From assembly GCA_035714365.1 (NCBI GenBank), contig DASTMB010000008.1, positions 62,001 through 126,000 on the forward strand: 64,000 nt of DNA, given 5' to 3'. Each line of letters begins with the position of its first letter. Positions within the stretch are counted from its first letter, which is position 1. Below the pieces are notes generated by a model. It saw only the letters and a list, made by a program, of their open reading frames with translations, was not told where the DNA came from and made no database searches. A program made the position numbers and the translations under genes. Source of the stretch: Mycobacteriales bacterium (GTDB lineage: Bacteria; Actinomycetota; Actinomycetes; BP-191). This document shows, piece after piece, positions 11,103-20,300 of the stretch.

Positions 11103-11129
11103 TTGGCACTCGAACGCTCCGAGTGCCAG
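11103..11129 (+). promoter_or_regulatory. CIRCE operator
   Basis: TTGGCACTC-N9-GAGTGCCAG: 9-bp arms and a 9-base spacer close to the CIRCE consensus TTAGCACTC-N9-GAGTGCTAA. It lies directly before the hrcA Shine-Dalgarno, so HrcA should repress its own operon and release it on heat stress. Confidence 0.88.
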
Positions 11130-11144
11130 GAGGAGGTGCCCGCC

Positions 11145-12161
11145 GTGCTGGACGACCGCAAGCTCGAGGTGCTGCGGGCCGTCGTCGAGGACTTCGTCCG
11201 CACCAACGAGCCCGTCGGCAGCAAGCACATCGTGGAGCGGCACAACCTCGGCGTCTCGCCCGCGACGGTGCGCAACGACATGGCGACGCTGGAGGACGAG
11301 GGGTACATCGCCCAGCCGCACACCTCGGCGGGCCGCGTGCCGACGGACAAGGGGTACCGGCTGTTCGTCGACCGGCTCTCCCAGGTCAAGCCGCTGTCGC
11401 CCGCCGAGCGCCGCGCGATCGAGTCGTTCCTCGGCGGCGCCGTCGACCTCGATGATGTCGTCACCCGTTCGGTCAAGCTGCTCGCCACGCTGACCCGCCA
11501 GGTCGCGGTCGTGCAGTACCCCTCGCTGTCGCGCTCGACGGTCCGCCACGTCGAGCTGGTCGAGCTGACCCGCACCCGCCTGCTCGTCGTGCTCATCACC
11601 GACACCGGCCGGGTCGAGCAGCGCGTGGTCGAGCTGCCGGTGCCGCTGGTCGACGGCCAGATCGACGAGCTGCGGGCGCTGCTCAACGCGCGCCTGGTGG
11701 ACCGCCACCTGGACGAGGCCGCGAAGGCGCTCACCGACCTGCCCGCCGGCACCCGGCCGGAGCTGCGGCCGGTGATGACGTCGTTGATGACCGTGGTCCT
11801 GGAGACCCTGGTCGAACGCGCCGAGGAGCGGGTCGCGCTCGCCGGCACCGCCAACCTCACGACGCACGCGCTGGACTTCCCGACGATCCGGCCGGTGCTG
11901 GAGGCGTTGGAGGAGCAGGTCGTGCTGCTCAAGCTGCTCGGCGAGGCGAACGACCCGACGACGGTGCGGGTGCGGATCGGGGAGGAGAACCCCGTGGAGG
12001 GGCTGCGTTCGACGTCGGTCGTCTCGATCGGCTACGGGCCGGGCGGGCGCGACCCGATCGCGTCGCTCGGCGTCGTCGGGCCGACGCGGATGGACTACCC
12101 GGGCAGCATGGCCGCCGTGCGCGCCGTCGCGCGGTACGTCGGCGACCTGCTGGGCTCGTAG
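11145..12161 (+). CDS. hrcA: heat-inducible transcriptional repressor HrcA
   Basis: The 338-residue protein has an N-terminal winged helix ([52 protein letters not shown]), the HrcA signature, followed by the GAF-like and dimerisation parts. HrcA binds CIRCE; the operator sits 16 bases upstream. The GTG at 11145 is preceded by AGGAGGTG at a 6-base spacing, which decides the start. The TAG abuts the dnaJ ATG without a gap. Regulation is therefore autogenous. Confidence 0.95.
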   Translation: MLDDRKLEVLRAVVEDFVRTNEPVGSKHIVERHNLGVSPATVRNDMATLEDEGYIAQPHTSAGRVPTDKGYRLFVDRLSQVKPLSPAERRAIESFLGGAVDLDDVVTRSVKLLATLTRQVAVVQYPSLSRSTVRHVELVELTRTRLLVVLITDTGRVEQRVVELPVPLVDGQIDELRALLNARLVDRHLDEAAKALTDLPAGTRPELRPVMTSLMTVVLETLVERAEERVALAGTANLTTHALDFPTIRPVLEALEEQVVLLKLLGEANDPTTVRVRIGEENPVEGLRSTSVVSIGYGPGGRDPIASLGVVGPTRMDYPGSMAAVRAVARYVGDLLGS

Positions 12162-13271
12162 ATGGCAGCCGACCTCTACGGCGTCCTCGGCGTCACCCGC
12201 GACGCGAGCCCGGACGACATCAAGAAGGCGTACCGCCGGCTCGCCCGCGAGCTGCACCCCGACGTCAACCCGGACCCGGAGACGCAGGAGCGGTTCAAGG
12301 AGGTCACCGCCGCCTACGAGATCCTCTCCGACCCGGAGAAGCGCGCCCGCTACGACGCGGGCGGCGACGCGATGGGCGGCGGCTTTGGGTCGTTCGGCGA
12401 GATCTTCGAGGCGTTCTTCGGCGGCGGCATGGGGATGGGCGGCGGTGGCCGCGGGCCGCGCTCCCGCGCCCGGCGCGGCGCCGACACCCTGACCCGCGTC
12501 ACGCTCGACCTCGCGGAGGCGGCGTTCGGGACGACCAAGGACGTGACGTTCGACTCGGCCGTCGTCTGCGAGACCTGCACCGGGTCCGGCACCGCGTCCG
12601 GCACGTTCCCCGAGACGTGCAACACCTGCTCCGGGCGCGGCGAGGTCAGCCAGGTCACCCGGTCGTTCCTCGGCCAGATGATGACCACCCGGCCGTGCCC
12701 GCGCTGCGGCGGCGCCGGCACCGTCATCACCCACCCGTGCCAGGCCTGCGGCGGCGACGGCCGTACCGCCAAGCGCCGCACGCTCACCGTGAAGATCCCC
12801 GCCGGCGTCGAGCACGGCATGCGGATCCGCCTCTCCGGCGAGGGGGAGGCCGGCCCCGCGGGCGGGCCGCCCGGCGACCTCTACGTCGAGGTGGCGGAGC
12901 GCCAGCACGACGTGTTCGAACGCGAGGGAGACGACCTGCACTGCAAGGTCTCGCTGCCGATGACCGCCGCCGCGCTCGGCACCACCGTGACGCTGGAGAC
13001 GCTCGACGGCGACGAGGCGCTCGACATCCGCGCGGGGACGCAGTCCGGCTCGGTCATCACGTTGCGGGCGCGCGGCGTCCCGCACCTGCGCGCCTCGGGG
13101 CGCGGCGACCTGCACGTCCACGTCGAGGTCCGCACGCCCACCCACCTCGACCCCGAGCAGGAACGCCTCCTGCGCGAGCTCGCGAAGGCGCGCGGCGAGG
13201 AGCACCCGGACGGCACGCCCGGTGGCGGCGGGCTGTTCGGCCGCCTCCGCGACGTCCTCGGCGGTCGATAA
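12162..13271 (+). CDS. dnaJ: chaperone DnaJ (HSP40, HrcA-linked copy)
   Basis: The 369-residue type I J-protein has a J domain at residues 1-66 with HPD at 32-34. A Gly/Phe-rich stretch ([12 protein letters not shown]) follows. Four zinc-finger repeats are present ([32 protein letters not shown]), and then the C-terminal substrate-binding domains. It delivers substrates to DnaK and stimulates its ATPase. It corresponds to the second actinobacterial DnaJ encoded with HrcA, and should be repressed through CIRCE. The 21-base gap after it contains the promoter of the next pair. Confidence 0.95.
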   Translation: MAADLYGVLGVTRDASPDDIKKAYRRLARELHPDVNPDPETQERFKEVTAAYEILSDPEKRARYDAGGDAMGGGFGSFGEIFEAFFGGGMGMGGGGRGPRSRARRGADTLTRVTLDLAEAAFGTTKDVTFDSAVVCETCTGSGTASGTFPETCNTCSGRGEVSQVTRSFLGQMMTTRPCPRCGGAGTVITHPCQACGGDGRTAKRRTLTVKIPAGVEHGMRIRLSGEGEAGPAGGPPGDLYVEVAERQHDVFEREGDDLHCKVSLPMTAAALGTTVTLETLDGDEALDIRAGTQSGSVITLRARGVPHLRASGRGDLHVHVEVRTPTHLDPEQERLLRELAKARGEEHPDGTPGGGGLFGRLRDVLGGR

Positions 13272-13286
13272 CTCTTCGAGTATCAT
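13267..13286 (+). promoter_or_regulatory. promoter with overlapping inverted repeat for the XRE gene
   Basis: TATCAT (13281-13286) lies 6 bases before the GTG at 13293, fitting a leaderless start. It overlaps an imperfect inverted repeat (GATAACTC-TTC-GAGTATC, 13267-13284). This is the expected place for an autorepressing antitoxin-type operator. Confidence 0.4.
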
Positions 13287-13292
13287 GGTGGC

Positions 13293-13604
13293 GTGACCGA
13301 GGCCGCCCGCCTGCTCCGCCACGCGCGCAAGCGCGTCCGCCTCTCGCAGCGCGCGCTCGCCGCGAAGGCCGGGGTCGCGCAGTCCTACGTCGCGCGCGTG
13401 GAGAGCGGCCGCGTCGACCCGACCGTCTCCTCGCTGTCCCGCCTGCTGCGCGCGTGCGAGACGACGCTGGAGGCGATGCCCGGCAGCGGCGAAGGGGTGG
13501 ACCCGACGCTGTTCGGCCTGCACCGCTCCTACGCCGAACGCCTCGACGACGCCGTCGCTGCCGCCGCCGGGCTGGCCGACTGGGACGCGGCGGTGGCGCG
13601 GTGA
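13293..13604 (+). CDS. XRE-family helix-turn-helix regulator (antitoxin-like)
   Basis: The 103-residue protein has a compact HTH at residues 4-60: LLRHARKRVRLSQRALAAKAG, then VAQSYVARVESGRVDPTVSS, typical of XRE/Cro. The C-terminal 40 residues are helical. It starts with GTG at 13293, a few bases after a -10-like element that overlaps an inverted repeat, suggesting autoregulation. Its TGA overlaps the GTG of the nucleotidyltransferase gene. A small HTH protein coupled to a nucleotidyltransferase is the layout of several toxin-antitoxin modules (AbiE- and MenA/MenT-like), but activity is inferred. Confidence 0.75.
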   Translation: MTEAARLLRHARKRVRLSQRALAAKAGVAQSYVARVESGRVDPTVSSLSRLLRACETTLEAMPGSGEGVDPTLFGLHRSYAERLDDAVAAAAGLADWDAAVAR

Positions 13605-14089
13605 CCGTCTTCGAGCCGCGCCCCGCCCTGCGCGCGCTGGTGGACGCCGGTGTGCGCTTCGTGCTCATCGGCGGTCTGGCCGCGCGCACCCACGGCTCGC
13701 CGAGCATCACCAACGACCTCGACGTCTGCTACGACCGCGCCCCCGACAACCTCGAACGTCTCGCCACCGCCCTGACGGGGATGCACGCACGGCTGCGCGG
13801 CCTGGACGAGGATGTGCCGTTCCTGCTCGACGCGCGGACCCTGCGCAACGGCGACTCGTTCACGTTCGACACCGACTACGGACCGCTCGACGTGCTCGCG
13901 ACCCCCAGCGGGACCAGTGGCTACGACGACCTCGTCGCGGGCGCGGAGACCGTCGATGTCGGCGGCGTGGAGATCGCGCTCGTCGCTCTGGACGACCTCA
14001 TCCGGATGAAGCGGGCGGCGGCGCGCCCGAAGGACCGCGTCGAGGTCGAGATCCTGGTCCGGCTGCGCGACGCTATCGCCGACCGATGA
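13601..14089 (+). CDS. nucleotidyltransferase-fold protein (possible toxin partner)
   Basis: The 162-residue protein starts VTVFEPRPALRALVDAGVRF. It has the polymerase-beta-type pattern IGGLAARTHGSPSITNDLDV at about residues 22-41, with Gly-Gly, the T-x-D-x-D acidic pair and a later YGPLDVLA that could supply the third acid. A helical C-terminus with LDDLIRMKRAAARPKDRVE resembles the AbiEii/DUF6036-like group. It overlaps the XRE gene (GTGA) and the rsmE start (ATGA), so three genes are translationally chained. Whether it is a toxin is not shown by sequence. Confidence 0.7.
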   Translation: MTVFEPRPALRALVDAGVRFVLIGGLAARTHGSPSITNDLDVCYDRAPDNLERLATALTGMHARLRGLDEDVPFLLDARTLRNGDSFTFDTDYGPLDVLATPSGTSGYDDLVAGAETVDVGGVEIALVALDDLIRMKRAAARPKDRVEVEILVRLRDAIADR

Positions 14090-14805
14090 CTGCGCCGCTG
14101 TTCCTCGCCGGGTCGCTGGAGGGAGACGTGCTCACGCTCGGCGGCGACGAGGGTCGCCACGCCGCGACCGTCCGCCGCATCCAGCCCGGTGAGCACGTCG
14201 ACCTCGGCGACGGTGCCGGGCAGGTCGCGTCCTGCGTGGTCGAGGCCGTCGCCGGCGGCACCCTCACCCTGCGCGTCGTCGCCCGCCGCACCGAGCCGCC
14301 TCCCGCGCCGCGGCTGGTCGTCGTGCAGGCGCTCGCGAAAGGCGACCGCGCCGAGGACGCGGTCGAGGCGATGACCGAGGTCGGCGTGGACGAGGTCGTG
14401 CCGTGGGCGGCCGCGCGCTGCGTCGTGCGCTGGGACGGGGAGCGCGGCGCGAAGGCGCGCGCCCGCTGGGCGGCCACCGCCCGCGCCGCCGCGAAGCAGT
14501 CGCGCCGCGCCTGGGTGCCCGCCGTCGCGCCGCTCGCGGCCACCCGCGACGTCGCCGCGCGGCTGTCGGCCGCCGCGCTCGCCGTCGTCCTGCACGAGGA
14601 CGCGCAACGCCCGCTCGCCGCCGCGACCGTGCCCGCCGGCGGCGAGGTCGTCGTCGTCGTGGGGCCGGAGGGCGGGATCGCGGAGGACGAGCTGGCGGCG
14701 TTCGGTGTCGAGCCGTACCGGCTGGGGCGCAGCGTCCTGCGCACGTCGACGGCCGGCGTCGCGGCCGCCGCCGTGCTGCTCTCCCGGACCGCCCGCTGGG
14801 GCTAA
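14086..14805 (+). CDS. rsmE: 16S rRNA (uracil-1498-N3)-methyltransferase RsmE
   Basis: The 239-residue SPOUT-class enzyme has an N-terminal PUA-like part (RHAATVRRIQPGEHVDLGDG). The knot region contains ALAKGDRAEDAVEAMTEVGV, the SAM loop VVVVGPEGGIAEDELAAFG, and the C-terminal YRLGRSVLRTSTAGVAAAAV. It methylates U1498 of 16S rRNA. In actinobacteria rsmE normally follows dnaJ directly; here the XRE/nucleotidyltransferase pair intervenes. The stop overlaps the convergent membrane gene by 4 bases. Confidence 0.93.
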   Translation: MTAPLFLAGSLEGDVLTLGGDEGRHAATVRRIQPGEHVDLGDGAGQVASCVVEAVAGGTLTLRVVARRTEPPPAPRLVVVQALAKGDRAEDAVEAMTEVGVDEVVPWAAARCVVRWDGERGAKARARWAATARAAAKQSRRAWVPAVAPLAATRDVAARLSAAALAVVLHEDAQRPLAAATVPAGGEVVVVVGPEGGIAEDELAAFGVEPYRLGRSVLRTSTAGVAAAAVLLSRTARWG

Positions 14806-16211
14806 CGGCAGGCCGCGCGCGCCCGGGACCGGGCGAGGTTCCAGCCCAGCCACGACTCGCCGCGCCCCAGCCGCTCGCACTCGTCGCGCGTCACGTCCAG
14901 CGAACGCAGCGCCGGCACCGCGTCCGCGCTCAGCCCGGCCAGGTAGTACCTGTCCACCTCGAACCCGACCCGGGAACGCTCCACCGCCCGGCGGGCGATG
15001 AGCGCGTCCGGGTTGGCGACGTTGAGCGCGAGCAGCGTCGCCGCCGCGACACCGGCGCACGCGCGGGGCAGCCACGCCCCCCGCCACCGCGCCCCGGCCA
15101 GCAGCACCAGCAGCAGCACCAGCGCGATCCCGACGATAGTTGCATGTACGAACAAACGAAGTCGGGTCAGGCCGTAGACCGCCTCGTACAGCGCGAGGCG
15201 GCGCCACGCCGACGCCAGCACGACGAGCGTGAGCAGGCAGAGCGCCCCCAGCGACAGCCGGGCCAGCGACCGCTCGCGCGGCGTCGCCAGCCGCACCCGC
15301 CCGGCGACGACGGCCACGACGGCGAGCGTCAGCACCGCGACCGCGACGAGCTGGAAGAAGCCCTGCCGGGCGTACTGCGCGTAGGTCAGCCCGCTCGTCG
15401 CCAGCACGTGGTCGTTGCCGCCGAACAGCACCGCGAGCTGCACCCCGACGAACGCCGCGAACAGCCCGTCCAGCGCCAGCACCGGCACCGCCCACTCGGC
15501 GCGCGGCCGGTCCAGCGGCTCCGGCAGCGCCGGCGCCGGCAACGGCCGCAGGTGCGTGAGCAGGCCCGCGCCGACGAGCGCGGCGGTGAAGACGCCGACG
15601 AGCACCTGCGCCGGCAGCAGGTCGAACGACGGCACCAGCCGCCCGGCGAGCGACGCGAACGCCGCGTCGGCGCTCGCGAACAGCGCGCCGAAGAGCAGCA
15701 CCAGCCCGAGCGCGAGGAACGACCCGCGCAGCACCGGCCCGGTGCGCTGGGCGGCCCGCGCGCGGCCGAGCAGCGGACGCAGGACGTACGGCAGCGCGGG
15801 CAGCAGCCGCGCCCACATCGTGACGCCCGCGGTGACGAACGCCGTCCACGTCGCCGCCCCCGCGAGCAGGATCGTGCCGAGCGCGGCGATGACGAGCAGG
15901 TCGAGCATCAGCAGCCACTCGGCGTCGCGCAGCAGGAACATCGCGAGCAGCCCCACCAGCGGCGCCCCGAGCACCAGGTCGGCCGGCCGCAACGACGCCC
16001 GCACCACCGGCAGCAACGCCGCCGCGATCGCGACGATCGCGAGCACCGTGCCGAGGCCCGGTGGCCGGTCCGGGATCGCGACGGCGGCCACCAGCCCGGC
16101 GCCGGCCGCCGCGAACGGCAGCCACGCGGGCGGCGCGGGCCAGGCCACGCGCGGGCGGCGCGGCCGGGTCGCGGCGTACGAGGCCGGGGCGGCGAACGGG
16201 TCGGTCGTCAT
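14802..16211 (-). CDS. polytopic membrane protein (DUF4153/DUF4173-like)
   Basis: The 469-residue protein has about a dozen hydrophobic segments, and YAQYARQGFFQLVAVAVLTL matches the characteristic Y-A-x-Y-x-R-x-G-F-F-x-L pattern of the DUF4153/DUF4173 membrane family. The extra C-terminal soluble part has NPDALIARRAVERSR, also a family hallmark. The start overlaps the histidine-kinase stop (ATGA, 16208-16211), so the kinase, regulator and this protein form one operon. It may be a target or accessory of the two-component system. Biochemical role unknown. Confidence 0.7.
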   Translation of the reverse strand: MTTDPFAAPASYAATRPRRPRVAWPAPPAWLPFAAAGAGLVAAVAIPDRPPGLGTVLAIVAIAAALLPVVRASLRPADLVLGAPLVGLLAMFLLRDAEWLLMLDLLVIAALGTILLAGAATWTAFVTAGVTMWARLLPALPYVLRPLLGRARAAQRTGPVLRGSFLALGLVLLFGALFASADAAFASLAGRLVPSFDLLPAQVLVGVFTAALVGAGLLTHLRPLPAPALPEPLDRPRAEWAVPVLALDGLFAAFVGVQLAVLFGGNDHVLATSGLTYAQYARQGFFQLVAVAVLTLAVVAVVAGRVRLATPRERSLARLSLGALCLLTLVVLASAWRRLALYEAVYGLTRLRLFVHATIVGIALVLLLVLLAGARWRGAWLPRACAGVAAATLLALNVANPDALIARRAVERSRVGFEVDRYYLAGLSADAVPALRSLDVTRDECERLGRGESWLGWNLARSRARAACR

Positions 16212-17227
16212 GGGGCCACCTTCGGGAGCTCGACCACCATGCGGCAGCCGGTGGGGACGTTCGGCTCGGCGCGGATCGCGCCGCCGTGCAGGTCGACGAT
16301 CCAGCGGGCGATGGCCAGGCCGAGCCCGCTGCCGCCGCCGCTCGCGCTGCGCGAGCCGTCGAGGCGGGAGAAGCGTTCGAACACCCGGCCCGCCTCCTCC
16401 GGCGGGATGCCGGGGCCGTCGTCGCAGACCTCGAGCCGCACGGCCGGCAACGAGGCCGCCGACGACGCGCGCACCACGACGCGGCCGGACGGCGGGGAGT
16501 GGCGCAGGGCGTTGTCGACGAGGTTCACGACGACCTGGTGGACGCGTTCCGGGTCGCCGGTCAGCGCCAGCCCGTCCGGCGCCTCCACGACCACCGGCAC
16601 CGCCGCGCCGGAGACGCGCCGCCGCGCCTCGGCGGTCTCCGCGCAGACGCCTTCGAGGAACGGCCGCGCCGGGAACGTCGTCACGTCCAGCGGCACCGCG
16701 CCCGACTCCAGCCGGGACAGGTCGAGGAGCTGCGACACCAGGCGGCCGAGGCGTTCGGTCTGCCGGAGCATCGACGCGAGCGTCTCCGGGTCCGGCTGCG
16801 AGACGCCGTCGACGAGGTTCTCCAGCACCGCCTGCAACGCGCTGATCGGCGTGCGCAGCTCGTGCGAGACGTTGGCGACGAGGTCGCGGCGCAGCGTGTC
16901 GACCGCGGCGAGGTCGGCCGCCATCGTGTTGAACGCGCGGGCCAGCTCGCCGACCTCGTCGTTCGAGGTGGCGCGGACGCGGCGGCTGTAGTCGCCGCGC
17001 GCCATCTCCTTCGCGGCCTGCGCCATCTCCCGCAACGGCGACGTCATGCCGCGCGCGAGCACCTGCACCATGACCATCGCCAGCGCGAGCGAGAGGACGT
17101 ACCGCTGCGGCCGGGTGAGGCCGGTCTCGATGCCGACCCAGAGCGTCGCGAGGACGACGACGACGGCGGCGAAGATGACCGTGCCGAGCTTCAGCTTCAG
17201 CGACGGCAGCCGGTCGAGGGGGCGCAT
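16208..17227 (-). CDS. sensor histidine kinase (HAMP, HisKA, HATPase)
   Basis: The 339-residue protein has two membrane helices near the N-terminus (VIFAAVVVVLATLWVGIE and VLSLALAMVMVQVLARG) with almost no periplasmic loop. A HAMP segment follows (MARGDYSRRVRATSNDEVG), then the H-box SHELRTPISALQAVLENLVD and the ATP-binding N and G boxes (NLVDNALRHSP, DDGPGIPPEE, SGLGLAIARWIVDLHGG). It should phosphorylate the response regulator encoded upstream, whose stop overlaps its ATG. The lack of a sensor domain suggests membrane-linked or intramembrane sensing, perhaps with the downstream polytopic protein. Confidence 0.88.
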   Translation of the reverse strand: MRPLDRLPSLKLKLGTVIFAAVVVVLATLWVGIETGLTRPQRYVLSLALAMVMVQVLARGMTSPLREMAQAAKEMARGDYSRRVRATSNDEVGELARAFNTMAADLAAVDTLRRDLVANVSHELRTPISALQAVLENLVDGVSQPDPETLASMLRQTERLGRLVSQLLDLSRLESGAVPLDVTTFPARPFLEGVCAETAEARRRVSGAAVPVVVEAPDGLALTGDPERVHQVVVNLVDNALRHSPPSGRVVVRASSAASLPAVRLEVCDDGPGIPPEEAGRVFERFSRLDGSRSASGGGSGLGLAIARWIVDLHGGAIRAEPNVPTGCRMVVELPKVAP

Positions 17228-17901
17228 CACGCCTCGCCCGCCGCGTACCCGACGCCGTGGACGGTGCGCACCGCCGCCGCGCCGACCTTGCGCCGCAACG
17301 CAGCCACGTGCGCGTCGACCGTCCGCAACCCGGCCGGGTCGGCGTACCCCCACACCTGCGACAGGAGCTGCTCGCGGCTGAACACCACGCCGGGCCGCGC
17401 CGCCAGGTGCGCGAGCAGGTCGAACTCCGTCGGCGTCAGGTGCACCTCGGCGCCGTCGACCCGGACCCGCCGCGTCGCCGGCTCCACGACCACCGAGCCC
17501 ACCCGCAACGCCGCCGCGTCGCCCGGGGCGGACCGCGCCACCCGCCGCAGGATCGCCTCCACGCGCGCGACGAGGACCCGCATGCTGAACGGCTTCGTCA
17601 GGTAGTCGTCGGCGCCGACGCCGAGGCCGAGCAGCATGTCCGCCTCGCTGTCCCGCGCGGTCAGCATCAGCACGGGGACGGGGCGTTCCGCCTGGATCGC
17701 CCGGCACACCTCGAGCCCGTCCAGGCCCGGCAGCATCACGTCGAGGACGACCAGGTCCGGCCGCAGCCGCGAGACCAGCGCGACGCCGGCCGGCCCGTCC
17801 GCCGCGACCTCCACCGCGAACCCCTCCGAACGCAGCCGCGCGGCCACCGCGGACGCGATGGTCTCGTCGTCCTCGATGACCGCGACGGCTCGTTGGCTCA
17901 C
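17227..17901 (-). CDS. OmpR/PhoB-family response regulator
   Basis: The 224-residue protein has a receiver domain with acidic pair DD at residues 11-12, phosphorylatable Asp in VVLDVMLPG (about residue 54) and the conserved Lys in YLTKPFSMRVLVARV. The C-terminal winged helix contains LTPTEFDLLAHLAARPG and TVDAHVAALRRKVG. It is the first gene of the regulator-kinase-membrane-protein operon. The 63-bp gap upstream to the next gene's stop leaves room for its own promoter. Confidence 0.9.
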   Translation of the reverse strand: MSQRAVAVIEDDETIASAVAARLRSEGFAVEVAADGPAGVALVSRLRPDLVVLDVMLPGLDGLEVCRAIQAERPVPVLMLTARDSEADMLLGLGVGADDYLTKPFSMRVLVARVEAILRRVARSAPGDAAALRVGSVVVEPATRRVRVDGAEVHLTPTEFDLLAHLAARPGVVFSREQLLSQVWGYADPAGLRTVDAHVAALRRKVGAAAVRTVHGVGYAAGEA

Positions 17902-17964
17902 ACGAGCGAGTCTAGGAACGCGCTGTGCCCGTCCGGTGCGCCCGGTGTGCGGGTCTCGTGAAGA

Positions 17965-19686
17965 TCAGTGCCAGGCGGCCGGCCCGTCGGCGGTGGTGTT
18001 GATGCGGTGCGGCGTGCCGCCGGACCAGGTCCACACCTCCCAGTGCCGGTCGGCGTCCGACCCGGCGAGGACCGAGAGCAGCACGTGCCCGCCGTCCGCC
18101 GACTCGTCCAGGCGCCGCACGTCCAGGGTGCCGAGGTCGCCGATCTCGGTCCCGTGCAGGCCGTCCTCGTCGTAGCGGTACAGGCCGGTCCCGTCGTCGC
18201 AGGTCTTCGCGAGGACGAGCGTCGGCCGCTCGTTCGAGTCGGGCCGGCCCCACGTCACCGCCGCCCACCGGCAGTCCTTGTGCGTCGTGACCGTCGCGTC
18301 CGCCAGCTCGCCGAGCGAGTCGACGACGCGCAGGGTCGACCCGCCGGTGCTCGTGTCGGAGAAGGCGACGAACCGCCCGCCCACGGCCGGCCCGGCCAGC
18401 AGCTCGGCCCGGGCCGGTAGTGGGTAGGTCTGGTCCGGGCCGCCGGCACGGATGACGACCTCCCGCTCGCCGCTGTCGCAGCGGTCGCGGCCGAAGGCGA
18501 GGACGTCGCCGCGCCGGCTCGCCGGACCGACGGCGGCGTCGCCCGGGTACCGCACCACGGTCGTCGCCGGGCCGCCCGCGACGGGGACCGACCGGATCTC
18601 GGTCGCGCAGGTGCCGACGCCCTGCCCGTAGAGGACGGTGCGGCCGTCGGCCGACACCTCGTTCACCGTGGAGCCGCCGCCCGGCTCGAACGCCGTGAGG
18701 TAGCGCAGCAGCTTTCCGCTCGCGGTCGAGAACACCGCCAGCCGGCCGCCCCGCGACGACACGAACGTCTCCGGCATCGCGGCGGCCGTCGCCCGCGCGA
18801 ACGTCACCGGCACCGCCGCCGCGCCGCTGATCCCGCCGCCGGTGCTGCTCGCGTTCGTGACGAGCACCGAGCCGGTCCCCGACGGCGTCGTGAACGCCAG
18901 CGTCGCGGACAGCACGTCCGGCGGCGACGTCGTCGCGCGCTCCGTGGCCAGCTCCACCGGCGCCGAGCCGGCGCCGTCGGCGCGCACCCGCACCGTGAAC
19001 GACGGGTCGACCGCGCGGTACGTCCCCCGCACCTCCACCGGGCTGGTCACCGCCGCGCCCGCCGCCGGGGCGCCGAGCGTGAAGCCCGGCGCCGTCGCCA
19101 GCGTCACGACGAACGGCGCCGTCCCGCCGTCGCCGAAGCCCTGCACCGTCAGGCGCGAGACGTCGTACGGCTGCCCGTTCGGGTCGTTCCGGTGCACCGC
19201 CCACACCTGGCCCTGCACAGGGGCGACCGCGGCGTCGGCGACGCCGAGGTAGGTGCGCGCGAACGCGAGCGCCGCGCCCTCCGGCGTGGCGAGCGACGGG
19301 TACGCCGCGTGGTCCGCCTGCCACGCGCGGACCTCGCCGCGCGTCGTGAGCGGCCAGATCGCGCGGAGGGGCGTGGCGTCGCCGGCGGGTGCCGGCGGCG
19401 TCACGGTCGCGGTGGCGGACGGCGCCGGCGTGCTCGTCGCCGACGCGGACGGCGGCTGCGTCGCCGGCTGCTCCCGGATCGTCCGCGGGTCGGACCCGGA
19501 GGTCACCAGCACGGCGACCGCGGCGACCAGGGCGACCGCGCCGGCCAGCCCGGACGCCCACACCCAGCGGGTGCGGCGGCGGCGGACGGCGATGCCGTCG
19601 GTGATGGCGTTCCAGCCGGCCGGCGACGGCTCGACGGCGTCGGCCTCCAGGCGCAGGATCGCGCGGATCTTGTCGTCGGTGTTCAT
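17965..19686 (-). CDS. membrane-anchored propeller protein with Gmad2 domain, probable anti-sigma partner
   Basis: A 573-residue protein. The cytoplasmic N-terminus is about 45 residues ([20 protein letters not shown]). One transmembrane helix follows (VWASGLAGAVALVAAVAVLV), then a Pro/Thr/Ala linker. A Gmad2-like immunoglobulin domain runs at about residues 175-275 (GFTLGAPAAGAAVTSPVEVR onward). The C-terminal half has six or so propeller-like repeats and paired Cys. The gene starts inside the sigma-factor stop (ATGA, 19683-19686). Topology and coupling are those of an anti-sigma or sigma-sensor protein, although I see no canonical zinc anti-sigma motif in the short cytoplasmic part. Confidence 0.65.
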   Translation of the reverse strand: MNTDDKIRAILRLEADAVEPSPAGWNAITDGIAVRRRRTRWVWASGLAGAVALVAAVAVLVTSGSDPRTIREQPATQPPSASATSTPAPSATATVTPPAPAGDATPLRAIWPLTTRGEVRAWQADHAAYPSLATPEGAALAFARTYLGVADAAVAPVQGQVWAVHRNDPNGQPYDVSRLTVQGFGDGGTAPFVVTLATAPGFTLGAPAAGAAVTSPVEVRGTYRAVDPSFTVRVRADGAGSAPVELATERATTSPPDVLSATLAFTTPSGTGSVLVTNASSTGGGISGAAAVPVTFARATAAAMPETFVSSRGGRLAVFSTASGKLLRYLTAFEPGGGSTVNEVSADGRTVLYGQGVGTCATEIRSVPVAGGPATTVVRYPGDAAVGPASRRGDVLAFGRDRCDSGEREVVIRAGGPDQTYPLPARAELLAGPAVGGRFVAFSDTSTGGSTLRVVDSLGELADATVTTHKDCRWAAVTWGRPDSNERPTLVLAKTCDDGTGLYRYDEDGLHGTEIGDLGTLDVRRLDESADGGHVLLSVLAGSDADRHWEVWTWSGGTPHRINTTADGPAAWH

Positions 19687-20219
19687 GACTGCGGCTCCAG
19701 GTGACGCGCCAGCGCGGCCTTGCCGCGGTGCAGGTGGGACTTCACGGCGCCCTGGGAGCAGCCCATCGCGGTGGCGATCTCCGCCTCGCTCAGGTCGCCG
19801 TAGAAGCGCAGCACGAGCGCCTCGCGCTGCTTCGGGGGGAGGGCGCGCAACGCGCCCATGACCGCGTCGCGTTCCGCGCCGGTGACGGCGAAGTCGTCCA
19901 CGACGACCGTCTCCGGCCGCAGCCGGGGCGCGTGGCGCTCGGCCACCTGGCGGCGGCGCATCCGTGACCGGGACAGGTTGACGACCGTGGTCCGCAGGTA
20001 CGCCAGCGCGCGGTCCGGGTCCTTGATCCGGCCCCACGCGCCGTGCATGCGGATGTAGGCGTCCTGCACGACCTCCTCGCTCGTCCCGACGTCGTCCAGC
20101 AGCAGGGCGGCGAGTCGGACGAGGGACCGGTAGTGCGCGCGGTACAGCTCCACCAGCTCGGTGTCGCCGTCGCCGGCGCGCGCGCCGTAGGCGCCCCGTC
20201 TCGGCATGGTTGCGATCAT
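19683..20219 (-). CDS. SigE-family ECF RNA polymerase sigma factor
   Basis: A protein of about 178 residues. Region 2 is [20 protein letters not shown] with [16 protein letters not shown] and [20 protein letters not shown]. Region 4 is [20 protein letters not shown] with [20 protein letters not shown]. This is the actinobacterial SigE-like (SigE70) group. Start candidates are ATG at 20219 (MIATMPRRG) and ATG at 20207. An AAAC-N17-CGTC element lies just upstream (20253-20229), so the factor may transcribe its own gene. It overlaps the membrane-anchored partner gene. Confidence 0.9.
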   Translation of the reverse strand: MIATMPRRGAYGARAGDGDTELVELYRAHYRSLVRLAALLLDDVGTSEEVVQDAYIRMHGAWGRIKDPDRALAYLRTTVVNLSRSRMRRRQVAERHAPRLRPETVVVDDFAVTGAERDAVMGALRALPPKQREALVLRFYGDLSEAEIATAMGCSQGAVKSHLHRGKAALARHLEPQS

Positions 20220-20228
20220 GCCGGTCCG

Positions 20229-20253
20229 GACGCGGAACTCGGCACGTTGGTTT
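20229..20253 (-). promoter_or_regulatory. ECF-type promoter-like motif (AAAC-N17-CGTC)
   Basis: Minus-strand AAAC (20253-20250), 17 bases, CGTC (20232-20229), ending 9 bases before the sigma-factor ATG at 20219. Same spacing as upstream of three exported-protein genes in this window (8598, 9137, 45040). Suggests autoregulation and a leaderless message; inference. Confidence 0.35.
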
Positions 20254-20300
20254 ACCGGCTGCCCTACGATGCGCCTCGTCGTCTTCGGGTGGGGGCCTTG

